The notes below the pieces were generated by a model that was not told the DNA's origin, did no database searches, and was given only the letters and a program-made list of their open reading frames with translations. Position numbers and translations under genes: made by a program. A stretch of 64,000 nucleotides of DNA from Microbacterium sp. SSM24 (lineage in GTDB: Bacteria; Actinomycetota; Actinomycetes; Actinomycetales; Microbacteriaceae). Below, one piece after another: positions 16,752-25,358 of the stretch. The stretch covers positions 1,054,001 through 1,118,000 of the forward strand of contig NZ_JAPDNQ010000001.1 in assembly GCF_025989145.1 (NCBI RefSeq), written 5' to 3'. The stretch's first letter is position 1, and every line of letters begins with the position of its first letter.

Positions 16752-17546
16752 TCACTGAACGAAGTCGCCGTTGGGTTGACCATTCCAAGCCGTCACTCCG
16801 CCGTCAACGGGCACGATGGCACCGGTGATGAACGAAGCACCAGGCGACGCGAGGAACACCGTCGCATCGGCGACTTCAGCGGGGTCGGCAATACGGCCCA
16901 GCGGAATGAACTTCCCGAACGCGTCCTCGAGCCCCGGGAGCGCCTCAAGGTTCTTCACCAGCAGCGGGGTGCGCACGGGTCCGGGGGCGATGGCGTTCAC
17001 GCGGACACCGGCTTTGCCGTAGTCGATGGCCATGCTGCGGGTGAAGTTGACGATGGCGCCCTTCGCGGCGTTGTACGCCGCGTAGTTGAAATCCGCACGC
17101 ACCCCGGACACCGACGCGGTGTTGATGACGTTGCCGCCGGACGCTGTCAGATGCGGCAGGGCGGCCCGGGAGACGTAGAACACTCCGTCTACATCCACCG
17201 ACATCACCTTCCGCCACAGCTCGTCGGTGGTCGCAGTGACCGAGCCGACCGGGGCGATGCCGGCGTTGTTGACGAGCACATCCAGTCGTCCGAGCTTTCC
17301 GGCGACGGCCGAGATGTACGCGTCGGCAGACTGCGAATCCGACACGTCCACAGCCAGCGGCACCAGTCGGCGACTGAGCTCGGAGCCGAGCTCGTTCTGC
17401 AATCCTGTGAACAGCTCCGTCTGCAGGTCGCCGGCTGCGACCGTGGCGCCCGCTTCCAGGAAGCGGCGGGTGATGGCGGCGCCGATGCCGGAGGCGGCGC
17501 CGGTGACGGCGACGACCTTCCCGTCGAAGAGGTCAGATGCCCACAT
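16752..17546 (-). CDS. SDR family dehydrogenase
   Basis: 264-residue classical short-chain dehydrogenase. Cofactor motif TGAASGIG (residues 16-23), NNAGIAPVG, catalytic Ser near INTASVSG and YNAAKGA (YxxxK) are all present; the C-terminus DGGVTAWNGQPNGDFVQ is typical. Asp after the second strand (AGDLQTEL) suggests NAD(H) preference. It is transcribed between the transporter permease and the amidohydrolase, so it probably oxidises an imported polyol or sugar, or its product. Confidence 0.9.
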   Translation of the reverse strand: MWASDLFDGKVVAVTGAASGIGAAITRRFLEAGATVAAGDLQTELFTGLQNELGSELSRRLVPLAVDVSDSQSADAYISAVAGKLGRLDVLVNNAGIAPVGSVTATTDELWRKVMSVDVDGVFYVSRAALPHLTASGGNVINTASVSGVRADFNYAAYNAAKGAIVNFTRSMAIDYGKAGVRVNAIAPGPVRTPLLVKNLEALPGLEDAFGKFIPLGRIADPAEVADATVFLASPGASFITGAIVPVDGGVTAWNGQPNGDFVQ

Positions 17547-17570
17547 GGCTCGTCGTTCCTTCCTTCCCGG

Positions 17571-18614
17571 TCAGTGTGCGGAGCGGCCGCGGGAGCGGAT
17601 CATCGCGAACAGGCGACCGTCGCTGAGCACCGCGAGGATGATGACCGCGCCGATGACGACCGGCTGCAGGTGAGGGGAGACGTTCAGCAGCGTCAGCCCA
17701 TTGTTGAGGACGCCGATGATGAGCAGGCCGACAAAGGTTCCCCACATCGACCCGATGCCGCCCGCCAGGCTGGCGCCACCGATGACGACCGCGGCGATGA
17801 CGCTGAGCAGGTCGCTGGAGTTGCCGGCGCCGGGCTGAGCGGCGTTGAGGCGAGCACCGACGACGAGGCCGGCGACTGCGGCGAGGAATCCGGCAAGCGC
17901 GTAGACGCGCAGCTGCATGGCCTTCACTCGGATGCCGGAGAGTCGAGCGACCTCCTCGTTGCTGCCGATGGCGTACAGCGAGCGCCCCGCCGGACGGTAA
18001 CGGAGCCACAGGCCGGCCACGATGAAGACAGCGAGCATCAGGTAGACCTGCAGGGAGATCCCGGCGAGACGGATCTGCGAGAGTCCCTGGAACCAGTCGG
18101 GCAGGCCGAGGATGGGCGTGCCGTTGGTGAGGTACAGCGACAGGCCGGTCGCAGCGAACATGGTGGCCAGCGTTGCGATGAACGGCTGGATGTTGCCGAA
18201 TGCGATGAGCACACCGTTGAGCAGTCCGATGCCAGCGCCGACGGCAAGACCGACGATGATGGACAGCCAGAACGGCCAGCCGAGGTTCTGGTAGGTGACA
18301 GCGACCACCATGAAGCTGAATCCGAGGACAGCAGCCACGGACAGGTCGATGCCGCCGAGGATGATGACCAGCGTCGCCCCCGCCGCCATGATGCCGATGT
18401 AGGACACCTGCACCATGATGTTGACGAGGTTGTTCGGGGTGAGGAACACCGGCGACAGCAACGACATCACGATAATGAGCAGGATCAGTCCGATGAGCGG
18501 TCCCGAGAGGATCTTCAGACGGTTCTTGACCTGGGCGACACGAATCGCTGAGGTGGTTGCCAGGCTTGCGGTAGTGGGCTTGGTGGCCGCAGTATCCGTG
18601 ACTGGGGTGGACAT
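17571..18614 (-). CDS. ABC transporter permease, ribose/RbsC type
   Basis: 347-residue inner-membrane channel of a carbohydrate-uptake-2 (CUT2) importer, with about nine to ten hydrophobic helices. The RbsC-type signatures are TLVIILGGIDLSVAAVLGFS and SLYAIGSNEEVARLSGIRV (coupling loop). ATG at 18614 is preceded by AAGGAG; an upstream in-frame start at 18650 lacks one. It pairs with the RbsA-type ATPase (33 nt upstream) and the RbsB-type binding protein. Confidence 0.94.
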   Translation of the reverse strand: MSTPVTDTAATKPTTASLATTSAIRVAQVKNRLKILSGPLIGLILLIIVMSLLSPVFLTPNNLVNIMVQVSYIGIMAAGATLVIILGGIDLSVAAVLGFSFMVVAVTYQNLGWPFWLSIIVGLAVGAGIGLLNGVLIAFGNIQPFIATLATMFAATGLSLYLTNGTPILGLPDWFQGLSQIRLAGISLQVYLMLAVFIVAGLWLRYRPAGRSLYAIGSNEEVARLSGIRVKAMQLRVYALAGFLAAVAGLVVGARLNAAQPGAGNSSDLLSVIAAVVIGGASLAGGIGSMWGTFVGLLIIGVLNNGLTLLNVSPHLQPVVIGAVIILAVLSDGRLFAMIRSRGRSAH

Positions 18615-18646
18615 GAGTTCTCCTTGAGGAATGTTGTTGAGGCGGG

Positions 18647-20134
18647 TCACGACACTGACAGCTGCATGACGCGCTCAGGGGTTGCTTCTTCGCGTGACAG
18701 CACCGCCCGCTGGCGCCCTCCGGCCACCACCATCACGCGGTGGGACAGCATCAGGACTTCCTCCAGTTCGGAGGAGACGACGATGACGGCCACGCCCTGG
18801 GAGGCGAGGTCGCGGATGATCTCGTAGATCGCTTCCTTGGCGCCGACGTCTACACCGCGGGTGGGTTCGTCCAGGATGAGGACCTTCGGGGTGCGGACCA
18901 GCCACTTCGCTAGCAGCACCTTCTGCTGGTTGCCGCCGGAGAGCAGCCCGACGGGCTTGTCGAGGTTGCCGCGGATGTCGAGTTCCTTCGTCATCCGCTT
19001 CTTGAGCCGGTTGAGGAACCGGACGGTGACAAACCCGCGGGGAACCAGCCGGGACTCCCACGGCAGGGCCATGTTCTCCGCACTGGTGCGGTTGAGGTTC
19101 AGGCCCTGGGTTTTGCGGTCCTCCGGCACCATGTAGATGCCCGCAGCCACCGCGTCGGGCACGGAACGGATCTTCACCAGGCGGCCGTCGACGGTCACCT
19201 TCCCCGACATGGATCGGTCGGCGCCCGCGAGGGATCGGACGATCTCGGTCCGTCCTGCGCCGACCAGGCCCGACATCCCGAAGATCTCGCCGCGACGCAG
19301 CTCGAAGGAGATGTTCTCGAAGCGGTCGGAGCAGAGTGCGTCGACGGTGGCGACCACCTCGTCGTCGTGGTCCGGCGGGGGAACGTCGCGCTGCGAGAGC
19401 TCACGGCCGACCATGGCGCGGATCATGCCGTTGCGGTCGATGTCCTTCGCGGGCCACTCGCCGACTTTGTGGCCGTCGCGCAGGCAGAACACCCGGTCGG
19501 CGATGGCGGAGATCTCGTCGAGGCGGTGGCTGATGTAGACCACGCCGGTGCCGCGGGAGCGGAGCACTTCGATCTGCTCGAGGACACGCTTCGTCTCGTC
19601 CTGACCGAGGGAGGCGGACGGCTCGTCGAAGATGACGAACGAGGGCTGGCGCAGGATGGCGCGCGCGATTTCGATCTCCTGCTGCGTCGCGGTGGACAGC
19701 CCGGCGACAGGCCTGCGCGGGTCGAGGGTCACGCCCAGGTCCTTGAGGACGGCGCGGGCCCCGGCGACCATCTGCCGTGTCGCCACCCGGCCACCGCGGG
19801 TGGGCAGGCGTCCCAGGAACATGTTCTCGGCGACCGACAGCTCAGGGATCATCTTGATCTCCTGGTGGATGATGGCCACCCCGGAGTTCAGTGCTTCGAG
19901 CGGACCAGCTGGCGCGTACGGCTCACCGTCGATGGTCATCGACCCGCCGTCGGGCCGCTTGATGCCCGCGATGATGGAGCTGAGCGTGGACTTGCCGGCG
20001 CCGTTCTCTCCAATCAGTCCGACAACGGAGCCTGCCTCAATCGAGAAGTCGATGCCGTGCAGGACTGTGTTGTCGCCGTACCGCTTGGTGATGCCGGTTG
20101 CTGTGAGAACTCGTTTGTTCGTCGGTTCGCTCAT
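18647..20134 (-). CDS. ABC transporter ATPase, ribose/RbsA type
   Basis: 495-residue twin-domain ATPase energising CUT2 sugar import at the cytoplasmic face. The first domain has Walker A GENGAGKST (42-50), a signature in GLSTATQQEIEIARAIL and Walker B FVIFDEPSASLG. The second has the relaxed GLVGAGRTEIV instead of a Walker A, a signature LLSGGNQQKVLLAKWL and Walker B VLILDEPTRGVDVG. This asymmetric pattern is normal for RbsA/MglA. It sits between rbsB-like and rbsC-like genes. Confidence 0.95.
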   Translation of the reverse strand: MSEPTNKRVLTATGITKRYGDNTVLHGIDFSIEAGSVVGLIGENGAGKSTLSSIIAGIKRPDGGSMTIDGEPYAPAGPLEALNSGVAIIHQEIKMIPELSVAENMFLGRLPTRGGRVATRQMVAGARAVLKDLGVTLDPRRPVAGLSTATQQEIEIARAILRQPSFVIFDEPSASLGQDETKRVLEQIEVLRSRGTGVVYISHRLDEISAIADRVFCLRDGHKVGEWPAKDIDRNGMIRAMVGRELSQRDVPPPDHDDEVVATVDALCSDRFENISFELRRGEIFGMSGLVGAGRTEIVRSLAGADRSMSGKVTVDGRLVKIRSVPDAVAAGIYMVPEDRKTQGLNLNRTSAENMALPWESRLVPRGFVTVRFLNRLKKRMTKELDIRGNLDKPVGLLSGGNQQKVLLAKWLVRTPKVLILDEPTRGVDVGAKEAIYEIIRDLASQGVAVIVVSSELEEVLMLSHRVMVVAGGRQRAVLSREEATPERVMQLSVS

Positions 20135-20150
20135 GAGTTTCTACTCCTCT

Positions 20151-20190
20151 GGCTTGCCGTCCCCGGCAGGAGACCCGGAGCCGGCAAGCC
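20151..20190. other. Intercistronic stem-loop between binding-protein and ATPase genes
   Basis: Inverted arms GGCTTGCCG and CGGCAAGCC with a 22-nt GC-rich interior lie in the 74-nt gap between the RbsB-like and RbsA-like genes. No T-run follows. Such stem-loops downstream of binding-protein genes stabilise the upstream mRNA or attenuate read-through, raising binding-protein levels over the membrane parts. Confidence 0.5.
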
Positions 20191-20208
20191 ATTGATGGGA
20201 TGGGGGCG

Positions 20209-21219
20209 TCAGCCCTGTGAGCCGAAGTACTTCGCAGCTCGTGCTTCCTCGAGGTTGTCCTTCGTGACCAGGATCGACTCCTGGATCTGGTCCTTCGGGA
20301 TCTCCGACTCCTCGCCGTTCATCGCCTTGATGGCGTTCTGCACGGCGAGCTGGCCCTCGAGGTACGGCTGCTGGCTGATGGTCGCGGAGATCTGCCCTTT
20401 CTCAATGGCGTCGTAGGCGGCCGGGAACCCGTCGATGGTGACGATGGCCAGTCCGCTGCGACCGGCGGTCTCAGCGGCGCTGGCAACACCGAGGGCCATG
20501 TCGTCGTTCTGGGCGAACACGCCCTGCAAGTCTTCGTTGGCGGTGAGGACGTTAGCGAACACGCTGACCGCCTTGTTCTGATCCCAGTCGGCGCTGGTGG
20601 TGCTGACGACGTTGAGGTCGGGGTTCGCGTCCAGCGAGGTCTGGCAGCCCTCGGTGCGCTGCATCTGCGTGGACGAGGCCGGGATGCCCTCGACGAGGGC
20701 GATGTTGCCCTCTCCGCCGAGGAGTTCGGCGAGGTAGCCACACGCCTGCTCACCCATCGCCACGTTGTCGCTTCCGATGAACGTCACGTAGTCGCCGCCG
20801 GCAGGCAGCTGGTCCACCGCGATGACGGGGATGTTGGCGGTGTTCGCCTGGCCGACCGACGCTCCGCCGGATGCTGCGTCCAGCTGGATGAAGATGAGCG
20901 AGCCGACGCCCTGGCTGACCAGGTTCTGGACCTGGTTGACCTGTGTCGAGCTGTTGCCCTGAGCGTTCAGGATGACCAGCTCATAGCCCTGCTTCTCCGC
21001 CTCGTCTTCCATGCCTTCCTGCACGGCGGCGTAGAACTGGTTGACGAAGGACATCGACACCCCGATGGTCTTCTTCTCGCCGTCGCCGCTGTCGCCACCG
21101 TTGCCAGCGTCTGCGTTGCCGCTGGAGCATCCGGCGAGCATCAGCGCCGTTGCCGTTACGAGTGCGCCGACAGCCGCGGCGGCCGCGCGACGCCGCTTGG
21201 TTGTGATCTGAATCGACAT
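20209..21219 (-). CDS. Sugar-binding lipoprotein, ribose/RbsB type
   Basis: 336-residue extracytoplasmic receptor for the CUT2 transporter. It has a lipoprotein signal (basic start KRRR, hydrophobic stretch, lipobox LMLAGC with Cys31), then a Ser/Gly/Asp linker and the periplasmic-binding fold: KKTIGVSMSFVNQFYAAVQE, IFIQLDAASGGASVGQAN, VFAQNDDMALGVASAAE. It resembles receptors for ribose, galactose or polyols; specificity is not readable. ATG at 21219 has GGAAGG upstream. It follows an SDR gene by 72 nt in the same operon. Confidence 0.93.
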   Translation of the reverse strand: MSIQITTKRRRAAAAAVGALVTATALMLAGCSSGNADAGNGGDSGDGEKKTIGVSMSFVNQFYAAVQEGMEDEAEKQGYELVILNAQGNSSTQVNQVQNLVSQGVGSLIFIQLDAASGGASVGQANTANIPVIAVDQLPAGGDYVTFIGSDNVAMGEQACGYLAELLGGEGNIALVEGIPASSTQMQRTEGCQTSLDANPDLNVVSTTSADWDQNKAVSVFANVLTANEDLQGVFAQNDDMALGVASAAETAGRSGLAIVTIDGFPAAYDAIEKGQISATISQQPYLEGQLAVQNAIKAMNGEESEIPKDQIQESILVTKDNLEEARAAKYFGSQG

Positions 21220-21291
21220 CGACTCTCTACCTTCCTTGGTAAGGGACCTCACCGTAGTGGTGAGCTTGTGCGGACGCGTGGCGCGTCCAAA

Positions 21292-22083
21292 TCAGAGGAG
21301 TGTGAACCCGCCGTCCACGACGAGGTCCACACCGGTGCAGTAGGAGCCCGCGCCTGAGAGGAGGAAGACGGCGGGGCCTACCATCTCCTCCGGCTCAGCG
21401 AAACGCTCCAGCGGAATCTGGCGGCTGATGTCGGCGCGCATCGAGGCAACCTCTTCGCGCGCGTTCATCGGCGTGAGTGTGAACCCGGGGGCGAGCGAGT
21501 TCACGCGGATGGCGTGGGGTGCCCACTCGGTGGCCAATGACCGGGTGAGGTGAGCCACGGCGGCCTTGGCGCTGTTGTAGTGGGCCTGGAGCATCTCCCG
21601 GTGGGAGACGAGTCCGCTGATGGAGGCGAGGTTCAGGATCGAACCGCGTCCCGTGCGGATCATCGCGCGGGCCTCCGCCTGACAGCTGCGGAAGAGCCCG
21701 GTGACGTTGATGCGGTACATCCGCTCGAACTGATCGGTCGTCAGCTCGAGCGCCGGGACCGCGTCGGCGATGCCGGCGGCGTTCACCGCGAGCGAGAGAC
21801 CACCGAGGGTGGCCTCGACAGCTGCCACAGCGTCGGTCATGCCGTCTTCGCTGGTGACATCCGTTTCGATGGCGACCGCTTCGCCGCCGGCAGCGCGGAT
21901 CGCCACAGCCGTCTGCTCTGCGCCCTCGGCAGACGCGTCGGCGATGCCCACGCGGGCACCGCACTCGGCGAGTCCCAGGGCGATGGCGCGTCCGATCCCG
22001 GAGCCACCGCCGGTGACGATGGCGACCTCGCCCGTCAGCGAGAATACGGACCTCCCTGCGGCCGGCGGCGTCTCAGGCACCAT
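21292..22083 (-). CDS. SDR family dehydrogenase
   Basis: 263-residue classical SDR: TGGGSGIGRAIALGLAECGA cofactor loop (about residues 24-43), NAAGIADAVPA, active-site Ser in NLASISGLVS and YNSAKAA for YxxxK, ending in VDGGFTLL. It leads the long leftward operon SDR-RbsBAC-SDR-amidohydrolase-Nfu-PRISE and starts opposite the IclR genes. The shared promoter contains an IclR-like site. It probably catalyses the first oxidation of the imported compound. Confidence 0.9.
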   Translation of the reverse strand: MVPETPPAAGRSVFSLTGEVAIVTGGGSGIGRAIALGLAECGARVGIADASAEGAEQTAVAIRAAGGEAVAIETDVTSEDGMTDAVAAVEATLGGLSLAVNAAGIADAVPALELTTDQFERMYRINVTGLFRSCQAEARAMIRTGRGSILNLASISGLVSHREMLQAHYNSAKAAVAHLTRSLATEWAPHAIRVNSLAPGFTLTPMNAREEVASMRADISRQIPLERFAEPEEMVGPAVFLLSGAGSYCTGVDLVVDGGFTLL

Positions 22084-22197
22084 CGCGTTCTCGCTTCCTT
22101 GCGACGCGTAAAGTGCCCGAGTGGAAGAGCCGCTGTACGCATAACGGGTATTTGACTCGCCAATATACGCCCAGCGCTTCGTTCTTGTCTAGTTCTA

Positions 22198-22212
22198 CGG
22201 ACAAGATGTTCG
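22198..22212. promoter_or_regulatory. IclR-type operator in the iclR/SDR divergent promoter
   Basis: Plus strand CGGACAAGATGTTCG, a one-arm-degenerate copy of the TGGAC-N5-GTCCG site found before the transketolase and phosphofructokinase genes. It lies between the divergent operon starts at 22083 and 22301. A further half-site (TCTGTCCA) lies at 22273-22280, 20 nt before the first IclR start. Confidence 0.6.
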
Positions 22213-22300
22213 CAAAATGCGATTAGACCGTTTCATCTAGTGGCTAGCAAGTGTCTGCCACCTTCTGTAGAGTCTGTCCAGAAAACGGGAGGATGCAGTG

Positions 22301-23089
22301 ATGCAGCCAATGACAGACGCCGACGGCTCGGGAATGAGCGCGGTAACAAAGGCGACCCGTGTCCTCGAGTGCCTGGCGGAGGCCGGTGAGCTCACCGCAG
22401 CGGAGCTTGCAGCGAACCTCGGCGAGCCCATCACCACGGTGTATCGGATGCTCGGAAACCTCGAATCCATCGGCTGGGTCGAGCGAGGCGAACGCAAGGG
22501 GGCGCCCGTGCGGCTGGGGATCGATCTGGTCGCGCTCGGTCACGCCGTTGAGACTTCGCTCGACCTGCGAGCAGCCGCGCGGCTGTCACTGGCGCGGCTC
22601 GCCGAGGAGACAGCGGAGACGGCCTATCTCTGCGTGCCGGACGGGCAGCGCGGCGTGTGCATCGAGCGGGTGGACGGCAAGTACACCCGCACCGCAGAAC
22701 TGACAATCGGCGGCTCCCTGCCACTGCACCAGGGCGCGGGCCCGAAAGCGATCCTGGCGTTCTCGCCCGCGGACGTTCGCGACAACTATCTGCGCGCGTT
22801 GCGCGGGTCGCAGTCCAACCCCATCACCGAGCCCGAGGCGGTCAAGCTCGAACGGGAGTTGGACGCCATCCGGGAAGCCGGCGCCGTGCAGTCCGACGGG
22901 GACATCACCCCAGGGGTGTTCAGTGTCGCTGCGCCTGTCGTGGACCACCGTGGCCAGGTGATCGCCTCCATCACCCTCAGCGCGCTCAACGCGAGAGACG
23001 ACGCGCGCCATCGAGAGTTCGTTCAACTGGTGCGCCGGGAGGCCGCGGCCATTTCGACCACGCTGGGACATCACGATGCCGACCACTGA
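22301..23089 (+). CDS. IclR family transcriptional regulator (first of pair)
   Basis: 262 residues. The N-terminal winged helix (VTKATRVLECLAEAGELTAA, then TTVYRMLGNLESIGWVERG) is followed by the IclR effector domain (ETAYLCVPDGQRGVCIERVD; GGSLPLHQGAGPKAILAF). ATG at 22301 has GGGAGG at optimal spacing; a GTG 3 nt earlier is possible. It overlaps the next IclR gene by 14 nt. It probably binds the IclR-like sites in its own promoter and before the transketolase and phosphofructokinase genes. Confidence 0.92.
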   Translation: MQPMTDADGSGMSAVTKATRVLECLAEAGELTAAELAANLGEPITTVYRMLGNLESIGWVERGERKGAPVRLGIDLVALGHAVETSLDLRAAARLSLARLAEETAETAYLCVPDGQRGVCIERVDGKYTRTAELTIGGSLPLHQGAGPKAILAFSPADVRDNYLRALRGSQSNPITEPEAVKLERELDAIREAGAVQSDGDITPGVFSVAAPVVDHRGQVIASITLSALNARDDARHREFVQLVRREAAAISTTLGHHDADH

Positions 23090-23828
23090 CAAGCCGAGCC
23101 GCGTACTCACCTCACTTCGCACCGCAGTGGAGACTCTCGCCCGATCCGGCCCGCTCACCGCCCCGGAGCTGGCCAAAGAGATCGGCATCCCCCGTCCGAG
23201 CGCGTACCGGCTGATGGGTGCGCTCATCCAGGACGGGTTGGCGACGCAACAGCCCGACGGGGCGGTATCCCTGAGCACGAAGTGGTTGCACTTCGGCGAC
23301 CAGGCACTGGCCACCGCGACGCCGTGGTTTCACCATGAAGAGCTGCTCCGCTCGCTGCGGGACAGTTCCCGCCTCACCGTCTACCTGAGCGTGCCGCGTC
23401 CGCAGCGCACCGTCTGCGTGCGGCGTCTGCACGGTCAAGGCGTCCAGGTCCTCGTCCTCCACCCCGGCGGCAGCCTGCCGTTGCACCTGGGTGGCGTAGG
23501 CCGCATCACGCTGGCCTTCGGGGACGAGGAACCGGAAGAGTACCTGGCCGCCCACCACCCCGAACGCTTCACTCCGCGCTCACTCGAGACCCGGAAGGCC
23601 ATCCTGGACGATGTCGCCCTCAGCCGGGAGCGTCACTACTGCATCTCCGACGAGGACGTCACCGTCGGAGTCGGCGCCGTGGCCGCGCCCGTGCTGACTC
23701 CCGATGGCCAGTTCCTCGCGGCGCTGTCCATCGCCGGCCGCCGCGATGACATCGTGGGCCGCGAGAAGGACCTGGCCCGGCAGGTGCAGACGACCGCGGC
23801 GAAGATCGGTGATACCGCCGAGGTCTGA
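23076..23828 (+). CDS. IclR family transcriptional regulator (second of pair)
   Basis: 250 residues, paralogous to the upstream IclR: HTH around SGPLTAPELAKEIGIPRPSA and YRLMGALIQDGLATQ, effector domain with PRPQRTVCVRRLHGQGVQ, GGSLPLHLGGVGRITLAFG and VTVGVGAVAAPVLTPDGQ. Translation start lies within the first IclR gene (14-nt overlap), so the two are made together and could form hetero-oligomers. Either may respond to a different effector. Confidence 0.9.
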   Translation: MPTTDKPSRVLTSLRTAVETLARSGPLTAPELAKEIGIPRPSAYRLMGALIQDGLATQQPDGAVSLSTKWLHFGDQALATATPWFHHEELLRSLRDSSRLTVYLSVPRPQRTVCVRRLHGQGVQVLVLHPGGSLPLHLGGVGRITLAFGDEEPEEYLAAHHPERFTPRSLETRKAILDDVALSRERHYCISDEDVTVGVGAVAAPVLTPDGQFLAALSIAGRRDDIVGREKDLARQVQTTAAKIGDTAEV

Positions 23829-23854
23829 ATCATGGCTCGGCGGCCCACCGACAG

Positions 23855-24425
23855 TTAGGGGAGGATCGCGTCCACGTAACCGCCGTCGACGCGCAACGCG
23901 CCTCCCGTGGTCGCAGACGACAGCTCCGAGCTGAGATAGACGACCATGTTCGCCACCTCCTCCGGCCGGATGAGCCGCTGGGGATGGCTACCGCGGCATC
24001 ACTGGCGATAAACAGCACCGTCCCCACTTGCGTCCGAGCATCCCGGGGAGTGCCCGCCTGGTCAGACGGACCCCCGTGAGGACATTGGCGTCGTAGTGCT
24101 CCGCCCACACGTTCTCGGGCGTGCTGAGAACATTGCCGGACTGGTAGATGCCGATGTTGTTGACCAGGATGTCCACCCCCGGGAACTGGTCGAGAGCAGA
24201 CTGGGCGCCGTCATCGGTGCCCACATCGGGGACGACGCCCACGAACGTGCCGTCGGCGACCTCGCCCCGGAGGCCGGTCACCGCCGTCGCGACCGACGCC
24301 TGGGAGCGGCCGCTGACGCCGACGACAGCCCCGGCTTGGGCAAGCCGGACGGCCATGGCGTAGCCGAGACCGCGGGTGTCTCCTGTGACCAGGGCGCGCT
24401 TGCCGCTCAGGTCGAGGCTGATCAC
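23855..24425 (-). pseudogene. SDR pseudogene (frameshift plus active-site deletion)
   Basis: The 5' part reads as a normal SDR (LSGKRALVTGDTRGLGYAMA; DILVNNIGIYQSGNV), starting at a GTG just after the epimerase stop. Near 24030 the frame shifts: homology continues as VLFIASDAAVAIPS in another frame. It then jumps directly to the C-terminal PEEVANMVVYLSSELSS and TTGGALRVDGGYVDAILP in a third frame, ending at TAA 23855-23857. The central part with the YxxxK catalytic residues is missing. No functional enzyme can result. Confidence 0.85.
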
Positions 24426-24427
24426 CG

Positions 24428-25357
24428 TCAGTGCTTCGCGACGTGGTCGTGTGGGTCGCCCTTGCTGGCCCAGATCCGCTTGTACGAGCCGTGGACAAGG
24501 TCCTCCAGCAGGGTCGGCCCCACAGGATTCCAGCCAAGCTCGGTGCGCGCAAGCGTGGAATCCACGCGGCTGTTGCTGGCCAGGGCGACATCGACCCACC
24601 GCGCACCGAGGGTCTCGCGGGCGGTGTCCAGCGACACGCTCACCCCGGCACCCTGTCCCAGCACCTGCGCGATGCCGTCGGCGATCTCACGCAGCTCGCA
24701 CTCGCCGGACGCGATGTTGTAGACCGAACCGGCCGGCGCCTTCTCCAGCGCCAGCAGGTACAGCTCGGCGAGGTCGTAGAGGTACACGTTCCCCCACCGG
24801 TTCTCGCCGGTCTCGGCGAAGATGGACCGGCCGGAGCTGAGCGCTTGGCGCAGCAGCAGCGGGAGCTGCTCTGAGGCGCCGTCGCCGTAGACCATCGCGG
24901 GGCGGATGACGACGGTGCGCACACCATCGTTCTTGGCGGCGAGCACCAGTTCATCCGAGCGGTACCGGGCAGCGACGACCTCTGCGGGGGTGAACTCGTC
25001 GTCCTCGCGGTAGACGACCTCCGAGGCAACGCCTCCGGCGAGATCGGTGTACACGCCGGTGCCGCTGGTGCGGACGAAGGTGCGGTCGGTGCCGGCGAGT
25101 GCCGCGATGAACGCCGCCGTGGACGGGGCGTGGTCTGCGGTGGCCGTGTCCACGATGGCGTCGTAGCCGGACAGGTCCAGGCTCGCGACGTCGTCGAGGC
25201 CGCCGATGACCGGGGTGATGCCCTGCGCGGTGACCGACTTCGCGGCTGCGTCGGAGCGGACCAGCCCGGAGACACGGTGACCAGCCCGCAACAGTCGCTG
25301 CGCGATGGCCTGCCCCAGATAGCCGGATGCGCCGGTGATGAAGATGTGCTTGGTCAT
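24428..25357 (-). CDS. NAD-dependent epimerase/dehydratase family protein
   Basis: 309-residue extended SDR. N-terminal GASGYLGQAIAQRLLRAGHR cofactor loop, VVIRPAMVYGDGASEQLPLL, NVYLYDLAELYLLALEK and a C-terminal LGWNPVGPTLLEDL are typical of epimerase-like reductases. The active-site Tyr-Lys spacing is weak (AARYRSDE has no Lys four residues on), so reductase rather than epimerase chemistry, or an altered site, is possible. It sits between an ABM-domain gene (1-nt gap) and the SDR pseudogene, in the operon divergent from phosphofructokinase. Confidence 0.82.
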   Translation of the reverse strand: MTKHIFITGASGYLGQAIAQRLLRAGHRVSGLVRSDAAAKSVTAQGITPVIGGLDDVASLDLSGYDAIVDTATADHAPSTAAFIAALAGTDRTFVRTSGTGVYTDLAGGVASEVVYREDDEFTPAEVVAARYRSDELVLAAKNDGVRTVVIRPAMVYGDGASEQLPLLLRQALSSGRSIFAETGENRWGNVYLYDLAELYLLALEKAPAGSVYNIASGECELREIADGIAQVLGQGAGVSVSLDTARETLGARWVDVALASNSRVDSTLARTELGWNPVGPTLLEDLVHGSYKRIWASKGDPHDHVAKH

Positions 25358-25358
25358 G

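Noticed and set aside
16626..18551. 641-codon plus-strand open frame
   Set aside because: Antisense to the SDR and RbsC-type permease, both of which have full motifs; the composition is low-complexity Asp/Arg/Gln.
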